From Glaciozyma antarctica PI12 (Eukaryota; Basidiomycota; Microbotryomycetes; Kriegeriales; Camptobasidiaceae), in assembly GCA_002917775.1 (NCBI GenBank), contig KZ627158.1, forward strand, positions 778,578-842,577: a stretch of DNA of 64,000 bases. The letters run 5' to 3'. The notes beneath the pieces were generated by a model. That model saw nothing but the letters and a program-made list of their open reading frames with translations. It was not told the DNA's origin and made no database searches. The translations under genes were made by a program, and so were the position numbers. Of this stretch, positions 22,119-32,747 are shown one piece after another (the first letter of the stretch is position 1; each line of letters begins with the position of its first letter).

Positions 22119-22651
22119 TCAAGTTGGCGGGGGAGGGGCCGGGGCGAACTTTGTTGAGAGCCCTGCGAGCCAGGTGAGAGTGACGGTCTTGTCGACAAAG
22201 TAGTCGAGAGCGTTTGCGAGGCGGACGGCGAGGAGGTGCTTGCACTGCGATGAGGAGGTGAGCTTCTCTCGTGCGGAGAGAAGGGACGGAACGCACGATG
22301 ACTTGCGAGTCGGAGCAGAGAACCGAGTGAGAGAAGGCTGGGCAGGGGCAGTAGCCTCCTGGGACGTCCGGGTGGACGGTGTAGGCGCCTGAGGATCCGG
22401 CAACTTGGTACAGAGCTCGCCCGCTCGGCGGGGTGATTCGTGCGACTACCTCCTCCCGTTAGCTGGGTTCTGGCTCCAAGTGGAATGGCCGCACCTTCTT
22501 TGTTATCGAGAAGGTCGAGAGCAGCGAGGACCATCTTTGGGCCGCACGCGAGGGAGAGAGCGCGGAGGTCGGAGCTGGATGGAGGATTGGAGATGGAAGC
22601 TAGCACGCCTGACAAGATGGTGGAGAGCGACTCGTTGGCTTGGTTGGTCAT
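22119..22651 (-). CDS. SWS1: SWIM-domain protein SWS1/ZSWIM7 (Shu complex)
   Basis: Homologous-recombination factor that works with Rad51 paralogues in the Shu complex. The ATG at 22649-22651 starts TNQANESLSTILSGVLASIS. LSLACGPKMVLAALDLLDN precedes a short intron. VARITPPSGRALYQVAGSSG leads to the SWIM motif, CPCPAFSHSVLCSDSQVI then an intron (donor GTGCGT ~22295) and CKHLLAVRLANAL, giving the CxC...CxH zinc ligands. The TLTWLAGLSTKF end is usual for the family. Length after splicing is ~140 residues, close to animal ZSWIM7. The stop is TGA 22119-22121. Its partner, a Rad51-like Shu subunit, is not in the window. Confidence 0.82.
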
Positions 22652-22937
22652 TCCTCGAAGCAAAGCAGAGTTGTTCCCCGACCGAGGTGGTGGCGGGAGG
22701 AGAAGAGGGAGGAGTCGAGTGCACCTCTCCTTCGTCACCAACACTCACGCGAACTCAACTGCAAGGCTACGACTTGAAGCCCTCTGCCAGCGGTCCTACA
22801 GCACTACCTCCGCCCATCTCACCCTTCGAAACGCGCCACTCCAAGTCCACGTCGGCCGACACCTCCCCGCATCCTCCTCCCTCCTCCTCCCTCTCCCTCC
22901 CTCCTCAGCTCTCTCCACCCCGCGCAACACCTCCACC

Positions 22938-24247
22938 ATGCTCGATTTGGACGGCGCTATCTCGATGCTGTTGCGAAAGAAGCTGCTCGGCGAAGCCCTC
23001 GTCAAAGAGATCTGCGAGAAGACCAAGGAGCTGCTTATGCGCGAGAGCAACGTCGTGCACATCTCGGCGCCCGTCACTGTGGTCGGGGATATCCACGGGT
23101 GAGCACCTTTTCGTCTGCCAGGTGGTGGCAGCGGCACGGAGGGGAGGACGGAGCTGACAACGCCCTGGCGACGCTGCAGCCAGTTCTACGACCTCATCGA
23201 GATCTTCCGGATAGGCGGCTACTCTCCGCATACGAACTACCTTTTCTTGGGCGACTACGTGGATCGGGGCCTATTCAGCGTCGAGACGATCTCGCTCTTG
23301 ACATGCCTGAAGCTGCGGTATCCGGATCGCGTGCAGCTCATTCGGGGAAACCACGAGAGTCGTGCGGTCACGCAGGTGAGGAGCTCCTAGGACAGAGCAG
23401 AGGAGGGAGCTGATGCAGTGCGTGCAGACATATGGCTTTTATAGCGAGTGCGTGCGCAAGTACGGGAGTCCGGCGGTGTGGACGTACTTTACCGATATGT
23501 TCGACTTCCTCACGCTGTCGGTGGTGATTGACGACCGGATATTCTGTGTGCACGGAGGTAAGCTTTGCGCCCTGGGAGTAGGGAAGGAGGAGATGCTTAT
23601 GAGGCTCGCTACAAAGGTCCTTTTCGCCGTCGGTGCACACGATTGACCAGATCAAGATCATTGATCGCTTTCGGGGTACGTTGCGGCGCTTCCTACATGC
23701 CTGAGCAGGAGGCTGATACGTGCGCTCTTTCAGAGATTCCTCACGAAGGGCCGATGGCAGATCTCGTGTGGTCCGACCCCGACCCCGACAAGGAGGAGTC
23801 CGACAATCTCTCAATCTGGTCCGTTCTCTCCTTTCGTTCTCTCGACGTGGGATACTGATGTACGCTCTTTCACAGCGGTGCAGGCTACACGTTCGGCGCC
23901 CAAGTCGTCCGCAAATTCCTCGAAGTCAACTCGATGGTTCATATTCTTCGCGCACATCAACTCTGCATGGAGGGCTTTTCAGTCCTCTACGATGACCGAC
24001 TTTCGACCGTCTGGAGCGCGCCCAATTACTGCTATCGCTGCGGAAACATGGCGAGCATTCTCGAAATCGGACCGGGAGGCGAGAAGCACTTCAACGTCTT
24101 TGACGCGGCGCCGGAGAACGATCGAGATGGACCAGGGCAGCAACCTTTACCGCAAGCTGTGCCTCAGACTGTGAGTTGCCTGCACGTCTGTTTTCAAGCG
24201 CTGGGACTGATACTGTTCTTCGCTCGCAGATCGAGTATTTTCTGTAG
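22938..24247 (+). CDS. PPG1: PP2A-like Ser/Thr phosphatase, Ppg1 type, lacking the usual SPR before GAGYTFG
   Basis: Catalytic subunit of a PPP-family phosphatase; yeast Ppg1 works in the Far/STRIPAK-like complex. The ATG at 22938 begins [17 protein letters not shown]. The metal and phosphate motifs are in place: [31 protein letters not shown], and [10 protein letters not shown] near the end. [20 protein letters not shown] is typical of the Ppg1/PP2A group. The protein ends IEYFL (TAG 24245-24247), as in PP2A relatives whose C-terminal Leu is methylated. At the intron ~23819-23875 the join gives NLSI-C-GAGYTFG, so the conserved SPR of the family is missing. Its Arg contacts the phosphate in PP1 and PP2A. 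Some tail residues before the end are Gln/Pro-rich. About seven introns. Head-to-head with SWS1 (286 bp). Confidence 0.88.
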
Positions 24248-24912
24248 CGGAGCAGGCGACGATAACCCCCACTATACCCTTTTGGAGATACCCACGAGCA
24301 ACCCGAGCACCTCTTACCGCGTTCTGCGTCTGCTCTTGCCCGCTTCCTCCTGCTCAACAAGCTCGCGCTCTCGTGCTGCTCGGCTCTTGGTCGCCACCTG
24401 CTTGCAGCCTTCCGGCTGATCCCTGAAACCGAAACCGATGCTCGCTTTGATGCTCGTTTTGACTGCGATCAAACTAGAGGATGTACGCCGAAGTCCTGCA
24501 GGGATTCGAGCAGGGTTGGTGGGAGAAGCTGCACGAGCACGCACCCGAGCTCTTGATTTTCAACTCGCCTTCGTGGTGCTCGAGTGGCGCAGGCCGACGT
24601 CAGTGGGACCAAGAGAAGCACAGTTTCGTTGGAGAACGCGTTGAGGAACGAGGAGAGTTCGCTGGAAACGCCACTCGCACGGCATCCTGAGCTCGACCTC
24701 GCCCCCTTGACCTCGCTCCCTTGCGACGCCGCGTCTACTCGAGGCGACTCGGCTTCAATCGGGTAGTAGTATGGCAGCAACGTTGTCGAGCAATGAGGCG
24801 AAGAAACGACCTTTGGACGACCTCGCGAAGGCGACTCTCCACTCTCTGGAACTCGAAATGATGAGATCTATGTTTGCTTCCTATGTGCAATGCGTTTCTC
24901 TAACGCTATACA
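24248..24912. other. 3' flanks between PPG1 and the Cys-rich gene
   Basis: 665 bp between two stop codons. Several 60-100-codon open frames exist on both strands, but none has family resemblance, good splice partners or a convincing start. No repeat or RNA gene was seen. Confidence 0.4.
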
Positions 24913-25998
24913 TCAACTATGAACTAATCTACAGGAGAATCTACAGGAGGTGACGCGGGGGTTGAAGCTACAGATCAACCGCAGATAAAGAGGAGGGCCA
25001 GTGAAGGCGCTGAGACCTGGAGGGCAGCCTACAGACGGAGTGGAATGAGCGGAGAAGGAGCAAGGATCCAAAGATGAAGAACGTACGGAGAGTGCAGGTT
25101 CCGCTCAAGCACTGAGTGAATCCTCGGCCGGTGTAGTCCCCGTCGCAGACGTTGCCAAGCTGCGAAGCGACGGTCAGCGAGGTAGTGGTGAGCGCTGAAG
25201 AAGACAACGCACAGCTCCGCAGTTGTTGACATCAGAACGAGTCTCCCGGAGGATGCAGGTAGGGACGTTGAGGATGTCGACGAGAGTGTAGCCCGCCGGT
25301 GCGTCGCACTCTGCGAGAAGAAGATTGCGTTAGCCCTGATCGCGGATGGGACGACGAAGGACGCACTGTACTCGCACACGTTCTTCTTGGAGCAGGTTGC
25401 GGTGCCGAAAGGAAGCGACACGCAGGTCTGACCTCCGCAGCCTCCGATTTCAGGAACGCAAACGCCAGCGAGGAGGGTGAAGCCCGAGTTGCATTCTGCG
25501 AGAACAAGTCAGCCATCGTCGAGCTCGGAACACAGGGAAGTACGACGTACGAGTATCGCAAGTCACGGCGTCGCTGTTGCAGAGACCTTGACCGTTAAGG
25601 ACATTGGGACAGTCCTTGTCCTTGCAAGTCGGGAGGCAGCGGTTGCCGGACTTGGTGAAGCTACCCAGGCACCCTAGAAATAAGCTCGAACGTTAGACGG
25701 CAGTGCTAAAGAGGAAAGGAGCCAACGCACTCCATGAGCAGGTTCCATCGTCGCAGGTCGCCTTGGCGCGAGGGGGAATGGGACCGTCGCAGTCCTTGGG
25801 CTTCTGGCACACCTCGCGCTTGAAGAGGTCGTGTAGAGCGGCTGTGCACGAGGAGATGTTAGCAATAAACAAATTGTGGAGAGGAAAAATGGACTAACGG
25901 GCTTCGCTAGAGAGGTTGGGGGTTGGCGAGGCGACAACAGTGAGCGAGAGGGAGCCGAGAACCGCAAACGACAAGGCGGAGAAGGTGGAGAAGCGCAT
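24913..25998 (-). CDS. Secreted cysteine-rich protein (PriA-like)
   Basis: Predicted extracellular or cell-wall protein. The ATG at 25996-25998 opens a clear signal peptide (MRFSTFSALSFAVLGSLSLT VVA, then SPTPN). The mature part is a series of Cys-rich modules: REVCQKPKDCDGPIPP, ATCDDGTCSW, CLGSFTKSGNRCLPTCKDKD, CNSGFTLLAGVCVPEIGGCG, APAGYTLVDILNVPTC. The SDVNNCGACGNVCDGD box near the end is typical of secreted basidiomycete Cys-rich proteins. Six or seven introns. The C-terminus is uncertain. Splicing ~25084 to 25026 gives LRCPPGLSAFTG and a Cys-containing end at TGA 24913-24915. Leaving that intron in gives a hydrophobic FFIFGSLLLL stretch and a stop at 24968. I prefer the spliced form because CPPGL fits the module. 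Function is unknown: adhesion, morphogenesis or host contact are possible. Confidence 0.72.
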
Positions 25999-27483
25999 GG
26001 TGAAGGTGAAGAGCTGAGGATTGGGAGTCGAGTGGAGTGTTGAGCGAGCTTAAGGAAGACAAGGAGCGAGAGCAGCTTCGAGCAGGCAATAAAGCAAGGC
26101 GGGCAAGGGAGAGTTCAAGAACGTGTGATGCGCTCGCGCTAGAGAACTCTCTTGCGCAGCTGAGAGCTTGTACCTGCGCCTACATACGCTGAAATTGCGC
26201 TGTCCTGGCCTACGGTTCCTTGCGATGATGCAGGCGGGGGGAACGAATCCGGGGTAAAATGCAGGCCTATTAGAGTTGAGTCCTTAGGGCGAGATCGTCA
26301 GCAGCTGGAATTCAGCGCGCGGGAAACGGGAGGACCCGAGGCGTCCTCGTTTAAGAAGAAGAAGTCGACGACGCAGGTGTGTGTCAGCAGTGAGCAGGCA
26401 CCCGAAGAGCGCGAAAGGGAGCAGGGCGGGACCTCGGGGCAACGCCCTGGGGAGGGCTCGCTCTTGCGCCAGAGCCCACGCTAGAGACCTCGTACCTGGT
26501 AGTCAGCGACTGCAGATAGTCCTGTTCCGCAGAGGGTGAGAGAGAAAGAGCAGATGAGAGGAGCTAGCTAAGGAAGACTCCGCACAACGACGCGGCTAGT
26601 ACCGCCCCCAAGCCTGTAACTGCGGAGTGCTTCGTGCAAGCCCAAGGCGATAAGCACCGTTAGGATAGCACCGCACTTGTTTAGCGTCAGCGAGCGCGAG
26701 CTACAAATCCCCGACCTCCAGCTGGCCGGCAGCATCAACTCGCTCGGGCTGCTCCTCCCGCAACACAGACGGAGCCAGGGCCACAGACTCGGTACTTGTC
26801 ATCGCGCGCACCGTAACCTTGAGAGCGGGTCGAACCGACGTCTGAAAGCTTGTCCGACCCCTTGGTGGCTGGGTTGAGTTCGCCCGGGAGCGCTTGCGGA
26901 GGGTTGTTTACCTCGGGAACCGATCAGTCAGTTCCCTCTCGTTTAGGAAGGTGTCGTCTCCTGGACTCCTGGAGCAGGTACGTGAGCGGCACCAGAGGTG
27001 GGGAGGGGGAAGAAATGGAGTCGCGACGGGGAGGAGCGGACTCCTGGCAGCTAACGGGGACGCGACTCGCCCTCGCTCCCCGTGAGCACGTGAGCTCCAG
27101 CGTAGTTCAGCTCCGTGTACTCATCAAGGAGGCTGTAGAACCAGGCTCAAACAGCTTATCAGCAGAGAAGTCGAAGGCGAGAGATAGCTGCGCGTCTTTC
27201 TGAACGAGGAAGACCCGACGACGACGACGAAAGCACATTGCAGGGAGGGATGACTAGCATCGATAAAGCGAGAGAAACATGCAGAGACGGTGGAGGTGAG
27301 GGAGTTCAGGAGGAAAGTACGGATGCGGTGGAGGTGGCGGGGGGATAGCAAAGCTTGCGATGGATGGCGGCAGGAGAGGGGCACTGATGCGGGGAAGGAA
27401 TATATCTGGTGGAATGTGTGAGGAAGGGATAGATGGAAGAGAGAACAAGCAGAGAAAGATAAAACATCGACGCCTCGCACGCC
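25999..27483. other. Long non-coding stretch upstream of the Cys-rich gene
   Basis: 1.49 kb, the second-longest gene-free stretch here. It holds the promoter of the Cys-rich gene and the 3' flank of the RGG gene. Open frames are short and give no family resemblance. I looked for tRNA A/B boxes and found none; GGTTCGACC at ~26828 on the minus strand has no pairing T-arm. No repeat was found. Confidence 0.45.
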
Positions 27484-30128
27484 TCACTGCGCGCCCCACA
27501 CCCCCCTGCCCCTCCCGCGTCCCCTTCCCCTACCCCTCCCGCGTCCCCTCTCGCGGTTCTCCAAATCGCTCGTCCTCGAAGAAGGCGCGGCCCAGGACGC
27601 AGCCTCGGCCTCAACGAAGCGTTCGCCCCAGCCATGCGTGGCAGCGAACGTCGCAGGGTCCTCGACGACGTTCTCCCAAGTTCCCCAATCGTCGACGACT
27701 TCCTTGGTGCCGAACTTCTTGGGAGCGACGACGGGAGGAGTCCTAGGGCGAGCAATTGGAGCCACCGACTTGGCCTCCTCCTTGACGACGCCGGCGACGG
27801 CGTTCGAGGTGCCGAGGACGCGAGAGCTCGTCTGGCGCGCGAGGAACTTGGAGGTCGAGGCGAGGAAGGGACGAGTGTGGTGGGGAACGAGGGACGGCGG
27901 AGGCTGAGGCTGGGCTGCTAGAGGAGGGGTAGGAGGAGAGGTCGGAGGTGGCCGAGGCTGCCGAGCGGCCTTCGCTTCCTTGTGTTGGTGGTCGCTCGCG
28001 TGCCTGGCGTGCGACGTAATCGACGACCTCCTGGGCGAAACAGTGACGGCGGGAGCGAGCGACATCCTTCGCGGTCCTGCGGCCGCCGAGTTCCTGCGTT
28101 CGGCGACGAGAGAGGCGAAAGGGGCGAGAGGGACGCTGGGCGTGCGGATCGAAGGCCTCCTCGAACCGGGTCCTCCTCTTCCGACGGTCGTCGTCTGGCT
28201 CGAGTTCGAGTTGCGACGAGAAGCGCGCAAGGACTGGGGAGGAAGAGCGGGGAAGAAGAACCCTCCATGGAAGAAGAACTCGTCCATGCTCGACGTCCGT
28301 GTCGTCGTCGAGGGCGGTGTGGTAGCTCGAGTCGGCTCCGATCGTCAAGTCGTCGACGTGCGCCTGCTGCTGGCCTCCGAACGAGACGATGGCGGGATCG
28401 ACGAAAGATCCAACGTTCAGAAGCGGTGGCGCCTGCGTGGAGAGTGCGGCGGGGTACATCGAGGGCGGTTGACCGAAAGGGGGAGGCATGGCGTAGGACG
28501 GGTAGTAGGAGGGAACTGGGAAGGCGGGGAAGGCGACAGGCGCACTCGGCCAGGAGTAAGGGTAAGGGTAGGGGTAGGGAGGGGCGAGCGTCGGCTGCGG
28601 AAAGGGAGGAAGAGGCGCCGTCGGGCCCGAGTACGTCTCGACGTCGCTGGCGTACGGGAGTCCCGTGGAGCTGTGATCGAGATCGAGGTGAGGAGAGGCG
28701 AGCCTGCCGTACTGCGCGGATGGGTGCGCGAAGTTTTCCTGCGACGAATTCGCCTGCTCGAGCCTCAACTCCATCATCGAAGGATTGCTGACGACCCTCG
28801 ACCTCTGCTTCGGGCCAGGAACTCGAAGGTTGGTCTTGTCGGAGCCGTTGTCCTTCCAGCCGAGTGCAGCGGGAGCGGAGACGATGCGGTTGGGAAGGCG
28901 TCCTTGGAGAACGTGGGCAGGCTGAGAGTAGCGCGCGTTGCCGGGGAGAGGAACTTGGTTGGTGCGGAACGCCGAGGCGTGGCGCGAACGACGCGGCTCG
29001 GAATCGAGAATGAACTGCGAGGAAGACGTTGGTCAAAAGGCTCTACGCCAGCCCGGAATAACCTACGCTCCAAGGATCTTCGTCCTTGTCGTGCGAGAAG
29101 AGAAATGCGTCGATACCGCTGCGGTTGAGACGCAAGTCAGCAAGCGATTTACAAGCTTTGGTGAACGCGACGCACGATGGGCAGCGCGCGTACGGCAGCG
29201 AGAGAGGTCCGTGGAGCGATGGGATGCTCTTCAAGCCGATCTTGCCCAAAGCCGACCTCGCTTCCCTCGACAGGTCGCCGACGTTGTTCTTTCCGTGAGC
29301 GACGATGAAGTCGAACGATGCGTCCGCGGGGAAGTCGACCACGGGGATGTTGGCGGGGAACTCGAACGTCGAGGCGGCAGGATTGAGCGTCGTCTCGTCG
29401 CGAACGTCCGGGATGGGCGAGAGGATGGGCGAGAGGCTCGTCCTCGCGCGGGTGACGTTGCCATCGTGCGATGCGCGACGGCGGGACCGGTCCATCGAAT
29501 CGCCTTCGGGCGGGACAAGGCTCCTTGAGCCTAGCGTGCTGGGGTGGCGAGGAATGATGGCGGAGAAGGCGCGAGCCCTGACGGCCTTGGGAGTGAGGGG
29601 CGAGACCGAGATGGCGAGATGCGGAGGAGGGTCCAGAGAGTACCCTTGGCTGCTGCTGTTGGAGTGGGAGACGGGAGAGGAGAAGGAGGTGGGAGGGCGG
29701 GAACGGGACTCGCGAGTCGAGGTGGCTGCAGACGAAGGGGAGGAGAAGTGGGAGAAGGGGCTGTCAAGCTCGACCGTGTCGAAAGAGGAGCCGCTGCTCT
29801 TCCTCGGGGTCGAGAGAGCCGCTTCGCTGGGACGTCCAAGGCCTTCGAGCCCGCTTTGAGCGTCGCTGGAGGGAGGCGGGGAGCGCGACGAGGGGGTCGG
29901 GGAGTCGGGCGTCTGATCCTCGAATGAAGAATCGAAGTTGCGAGTCGACTCTGGGCTCCAGCTGATGATAAAGCTAGGTCCTGAGGCACTTTCCTTCTCG
30001 TCGACGTCGTCCTTCGTCACGTGACTCGCCGTCGCCTTCGGCGACGAGGGGTCGACTTTGACGACTCCCTCCTGCTGATGCGTCCCTCCGTCCTGCACGC
30101 TGTTCTTGTCCTGATTCAGTTGCGACAT
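27484..30128 (-). CDS. Hypothetical disordered protein with a C-terminal RG-rich tail
   Basis: Not recognised. The ATG at 30126-30128 begins MSQLNQDKNS; the first ~250 residues are Ser/Pro-rich with many SP sites. A better-ordered block follows: STFEFPANIPVVDFPADASF, FIVAHGKNNVGDLSREARSA, IPSLHGPLSLPYARCPS, SGIDAFLFSHDKDEDPWS, then FILDSEPRRSRHASAF. A Pro/Tyr-rich stretch with PYPYPYPYSWPS comes next, then an Arg/Ser-rich region, a conserved-looking FGTKEVVDDWGTWENVVEDP and GWGERFVEAEAASWAA block, and finally eight Arg-Gly pairs before GVWGAQ and TGA 27484-27486. Between ~28390 and 28285 the reading frame changes by one; an intron with weak GT donors (for example GTCTCG ~28409) and an acceptor ending CGGAG near 28358 would explain it, as would a one-base error. 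The RG tail suggests RNA binding, by inference only. Confidence 0.65.
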
Positions 30129-30970
30129 CGTGCTACGAGTCGCGTAGCGGGGGTGAAGAGGAGGAGGGAGGAAGCTTCGAGGTCGAGCGGGTGGTGAGGA
30201 GGGAAGGACTTGTGATGAGAGACGGAGGTTGGAGGAGAAATATTGCTAGTACTGAGTAGTCTTGAGTCGTGTGAGTCGTGGAGGAGCTGGCTGGAAGGGT
30301 GGGGTTGGTGGCGTCAGAGTAGCTCAAAACAAACTCGACGACCTCGGCACTCCAGCTTCCACCAGATACTGCGCTCCGGTAGATCACCCACATGGATATG
30401 CTGAGATAAGGTCGAGTGCTGTTACGTGGACCTTGAGGCGGTGGACGAGTGGAACGAGGACGGCGGCGAGAACGAGTCGTGAGTTGCTGGATGCGAGTCG
30501 CGACTTGCGCTGACAGGAAGAGGGCGCAGGCTAGCTGGTACCCTTGGGCTCTTGAGCGTTGGTTCCTTTCGCTGTTTGAAGTGCAGCGAGGTCGACGTCG
30601 AGAGGAGGGAACGAGTTCGTCCAGCTCAGCTGGACGACCGGCTTTTTTCGGATCTGGGCCGGGCCTGAACTCGCTCGCGAGGGTCGCCTCGCAAAGGATG
30701 TAAAGATCAACGTGCGAAGATCAAAGATTCGCGAGGAAGCCGTTCGAGCGAACAAGAGACTGGCCGAGGAGGAGGAGGAACGACGGCAGCGCGAAAGAAA
30801 CTGAGGCTGGATCCAGAGGTCGCCACCGCGAGTGAGGAGGAGGACGCACTAGTCTGCAAGCAGCGATAAACGACAGCAGGCAGTGGGCTGAGAGGTTTCG
30901 CAGCGAGCAGGATTGAGGAGCAGCGAAACTAAACCGACAAATCAAGCAAGCGCGTTCACATCTACAGCCC
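30129..30970. other. Gap between the RGG gene and SGF73, possible small gene
   Basis: 842 bp. At 30500-30810 all of the better frames look coding-like. On + one frame ends WAGPELAREGRLAKDVKINV with a Glu/Arg-rich end; another + frame has WYPWALERWFLSLFEVQRG. On - a frame reads like a mitochondrial leader (SSRIFDLRTLIFTSFARRPS) and ends near 30531. None has an ATG in a good place, so no gene is called. Confidence 0.3.
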
Positions 30971-32524
30971 TCAAACACCTCCAACCGGAACGCCAGGTCC
31001 TCCAAAGACGCCACCCAAAACCTCTCGGAGCCTTCCCAGCTTGAGGTTCCTCGCCACAAACATACTCGCCGCGCTAAAGCCCGCACCCCCTCCCCCTCCC
31101 ATCACCAGCGGTTTCGGCTTGACGACCCTCTTGAGCCCCTGCAAGACGGCTTCGACCTCCTCCTCCGAATCGACGAACCCCTCGTCGCCTTCATCGCTGT
31201 CCTCCCATTCCCCAACAACCAGGACCGCCTTCCCCTTGTCCCTCCCCGTCCTCCGCTCCGTCCCTCCAGGACTGAGATCCCCCTTCTTCCGCTTCCTCCC
31301 CTCCGCCGCAGCGCCGTACGCCTCGCTCCCCGGTCCTACGCGCGGCTGGACGGGCTTGCGATTCCCAAAGTCGGCCTTGGTCTTCTTGTGCCATTCGTAG
31401 AGGAGCATGTCGTAGGGTTGCGAGCGATGCGGGACTGAACGCTTGGCTCCCATCGAGTGCGTCTTGCAAGTGAGGGAGCGCGAGCAGGGAAAGCCCTTGT
31501 CGTTGATGACGCCGCAGTGCTTGTCCACGTCGACTTGAGCTGCGATGAGAGAAGGTCTTAGTGCGGGAGAGCAGGGTGAGGAGAGGAGAGGGACGAACGG
31601 CGAACGCGTGTAGAAGCTTTAGGGACGCCAGTCGTCTTGGCGGACTTTTCGGCCTTGCTGCTAGGGTCCTTGACCTTCTTCTTCCCAGCCTTGCCGTCGT
31701 TGCTCGCGTCGCCGCCCTTGCTCATCTTGCTCGAGTCTCCGAGCGTTACGACGAGCGACGGTTTCGGTTTCTTTATTGGGGCGATAGCAGAGTCTTGTGA
31801 AGCTGTGGGAGAGCTGGTGAGTGCTGGCAAGGGAGATGGGGGACGCAGGGAGACGCACCATCGGAAAGTCGCCGCTTGCGCTGAGCTGCTGCTGGATCGC
31901 CAGGGCCGGTAGAGGGCTTGTGCTGCTGTCGTTCTCGCACTTGCTGGCAGTGGACTGAGGGCGGAAGAGGGTCAGCTTGACGATACGCAGCAGCGGCAGG
32001 TGGCAAGTAAACAACGCCATGCCCCGAGTGCAGTACCCCTCCTTCGCTCGTACAGCCTGGCAACCAAAGCAGTCTTCTGATCTCTCAGAACAAGTTCGCC
32101 ATTGGCCACCCATCTCAGTTGGTCCCCACGACCCTGCTATCGTCTCCTGCACAGCACACGGGACGAAGGCAGACGACGTACCTGCGTGCAGAGGAATAGC
32201 GCTCTCAAAGATCGGCTTGCTGCAGTCCTTGCACTTGACAATGTTCTGGCCTTCGGAAGGCTCGAGAGGAGTTGCGCCGTACATGTCCATATCACGAGCA
32301 TCGAGGAGAGTCGTAGGCGGCGAGTAAGAGGACGAGGACGAAGCGGCTGTCTGCGGAGTGAAGGCTGCAGTTGAGAAAGCATTAGTCAAACCCCGTTGCG
32401 CTGCTCCCACGGCGATAGAGAACGTACGAGAGTCGGCGGCTTGCTTGATCAGGTCCCAGCGCTGCTGAGACGATTGAGCTGGTGGAGCGGGCGGCGGCGG
32501 TGGTGACCCCGCTTTGAGGCGCAT
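30971..32524 (-). CDS. SGF73: SAGA complex subunit Sgf73 (ataxin-7, SCA7 domain)
   Basis: Anchors the histone H2B deubiquitinase module to the SAGA coactivator in the nucleus. The ATG at 32522-32524 gives [15 protein letters not shown]. The first zinc site, [19 protein letters not shown], is completed after an unusually long intron (~32185-31955) by [10 protein letters not shown], giving the CxxC...HxxxHC pattern. A basic linker with [13 protein letters not shown] follows. The SCA7 domain is complete: [50 protein letters not shown]. The tail holds [20 protein letters not shown] and an acidic patch, then a Gly-rich end at TGA 30971-30973. Five or six introns. Head-to-head with AP180 (223 bp). 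Confidence 0.9.
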
Positions 32525-32747
32525 GCTGAGTTGTGTCTAGAGGCTGGCGCGCTCACTGAGTTGGAGTATCCGTTGACTGTGCGCGGGGAGAGCGGGGGAG
32601 AGCGGTCGTTCGCTCGTGTCGCCGCTGGTTCCCCTCCGTCTACTCCCCCACTCCCTCCTCTCCCAAGGCTTTGCCAACAGTCGACACAGGCTTACAGGTG
32701 TCGGCCCAGTTCTCGCTCCACCCTAGCGCCTTCCTCTCCGCGCCACG

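Noticed and set aside
24771-24953. 60-codon open frame beginning MAATLSSNEAKKRPL downstream of PPG1
   Set aside because: Short, isolated, AT-richer end, and overlaps the likely 3' end of the Cys-rich gene on the other strand; insufficient support.
26790-26870. Possible tRNA B box (GGTTCGACC on the minus strand)
   Set aside because: The flanks do not pair as a T-arm, and no A box or acceptor stem is found at the right distance.
26000-27480. Possible transposon remnant in the long gap
   Set aside because: No terminal repeats, target-site duplications or transposase-like or reverse-transcriptase-like motifs could be seen.
27980-29128. 382-codon open frame on the plus strand opposite the RG-rich gene
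   Set aside because: Antisense mirror of a high-GC3 gene; very Arg/Gly/Val-rich, no family signature and no splice partners.
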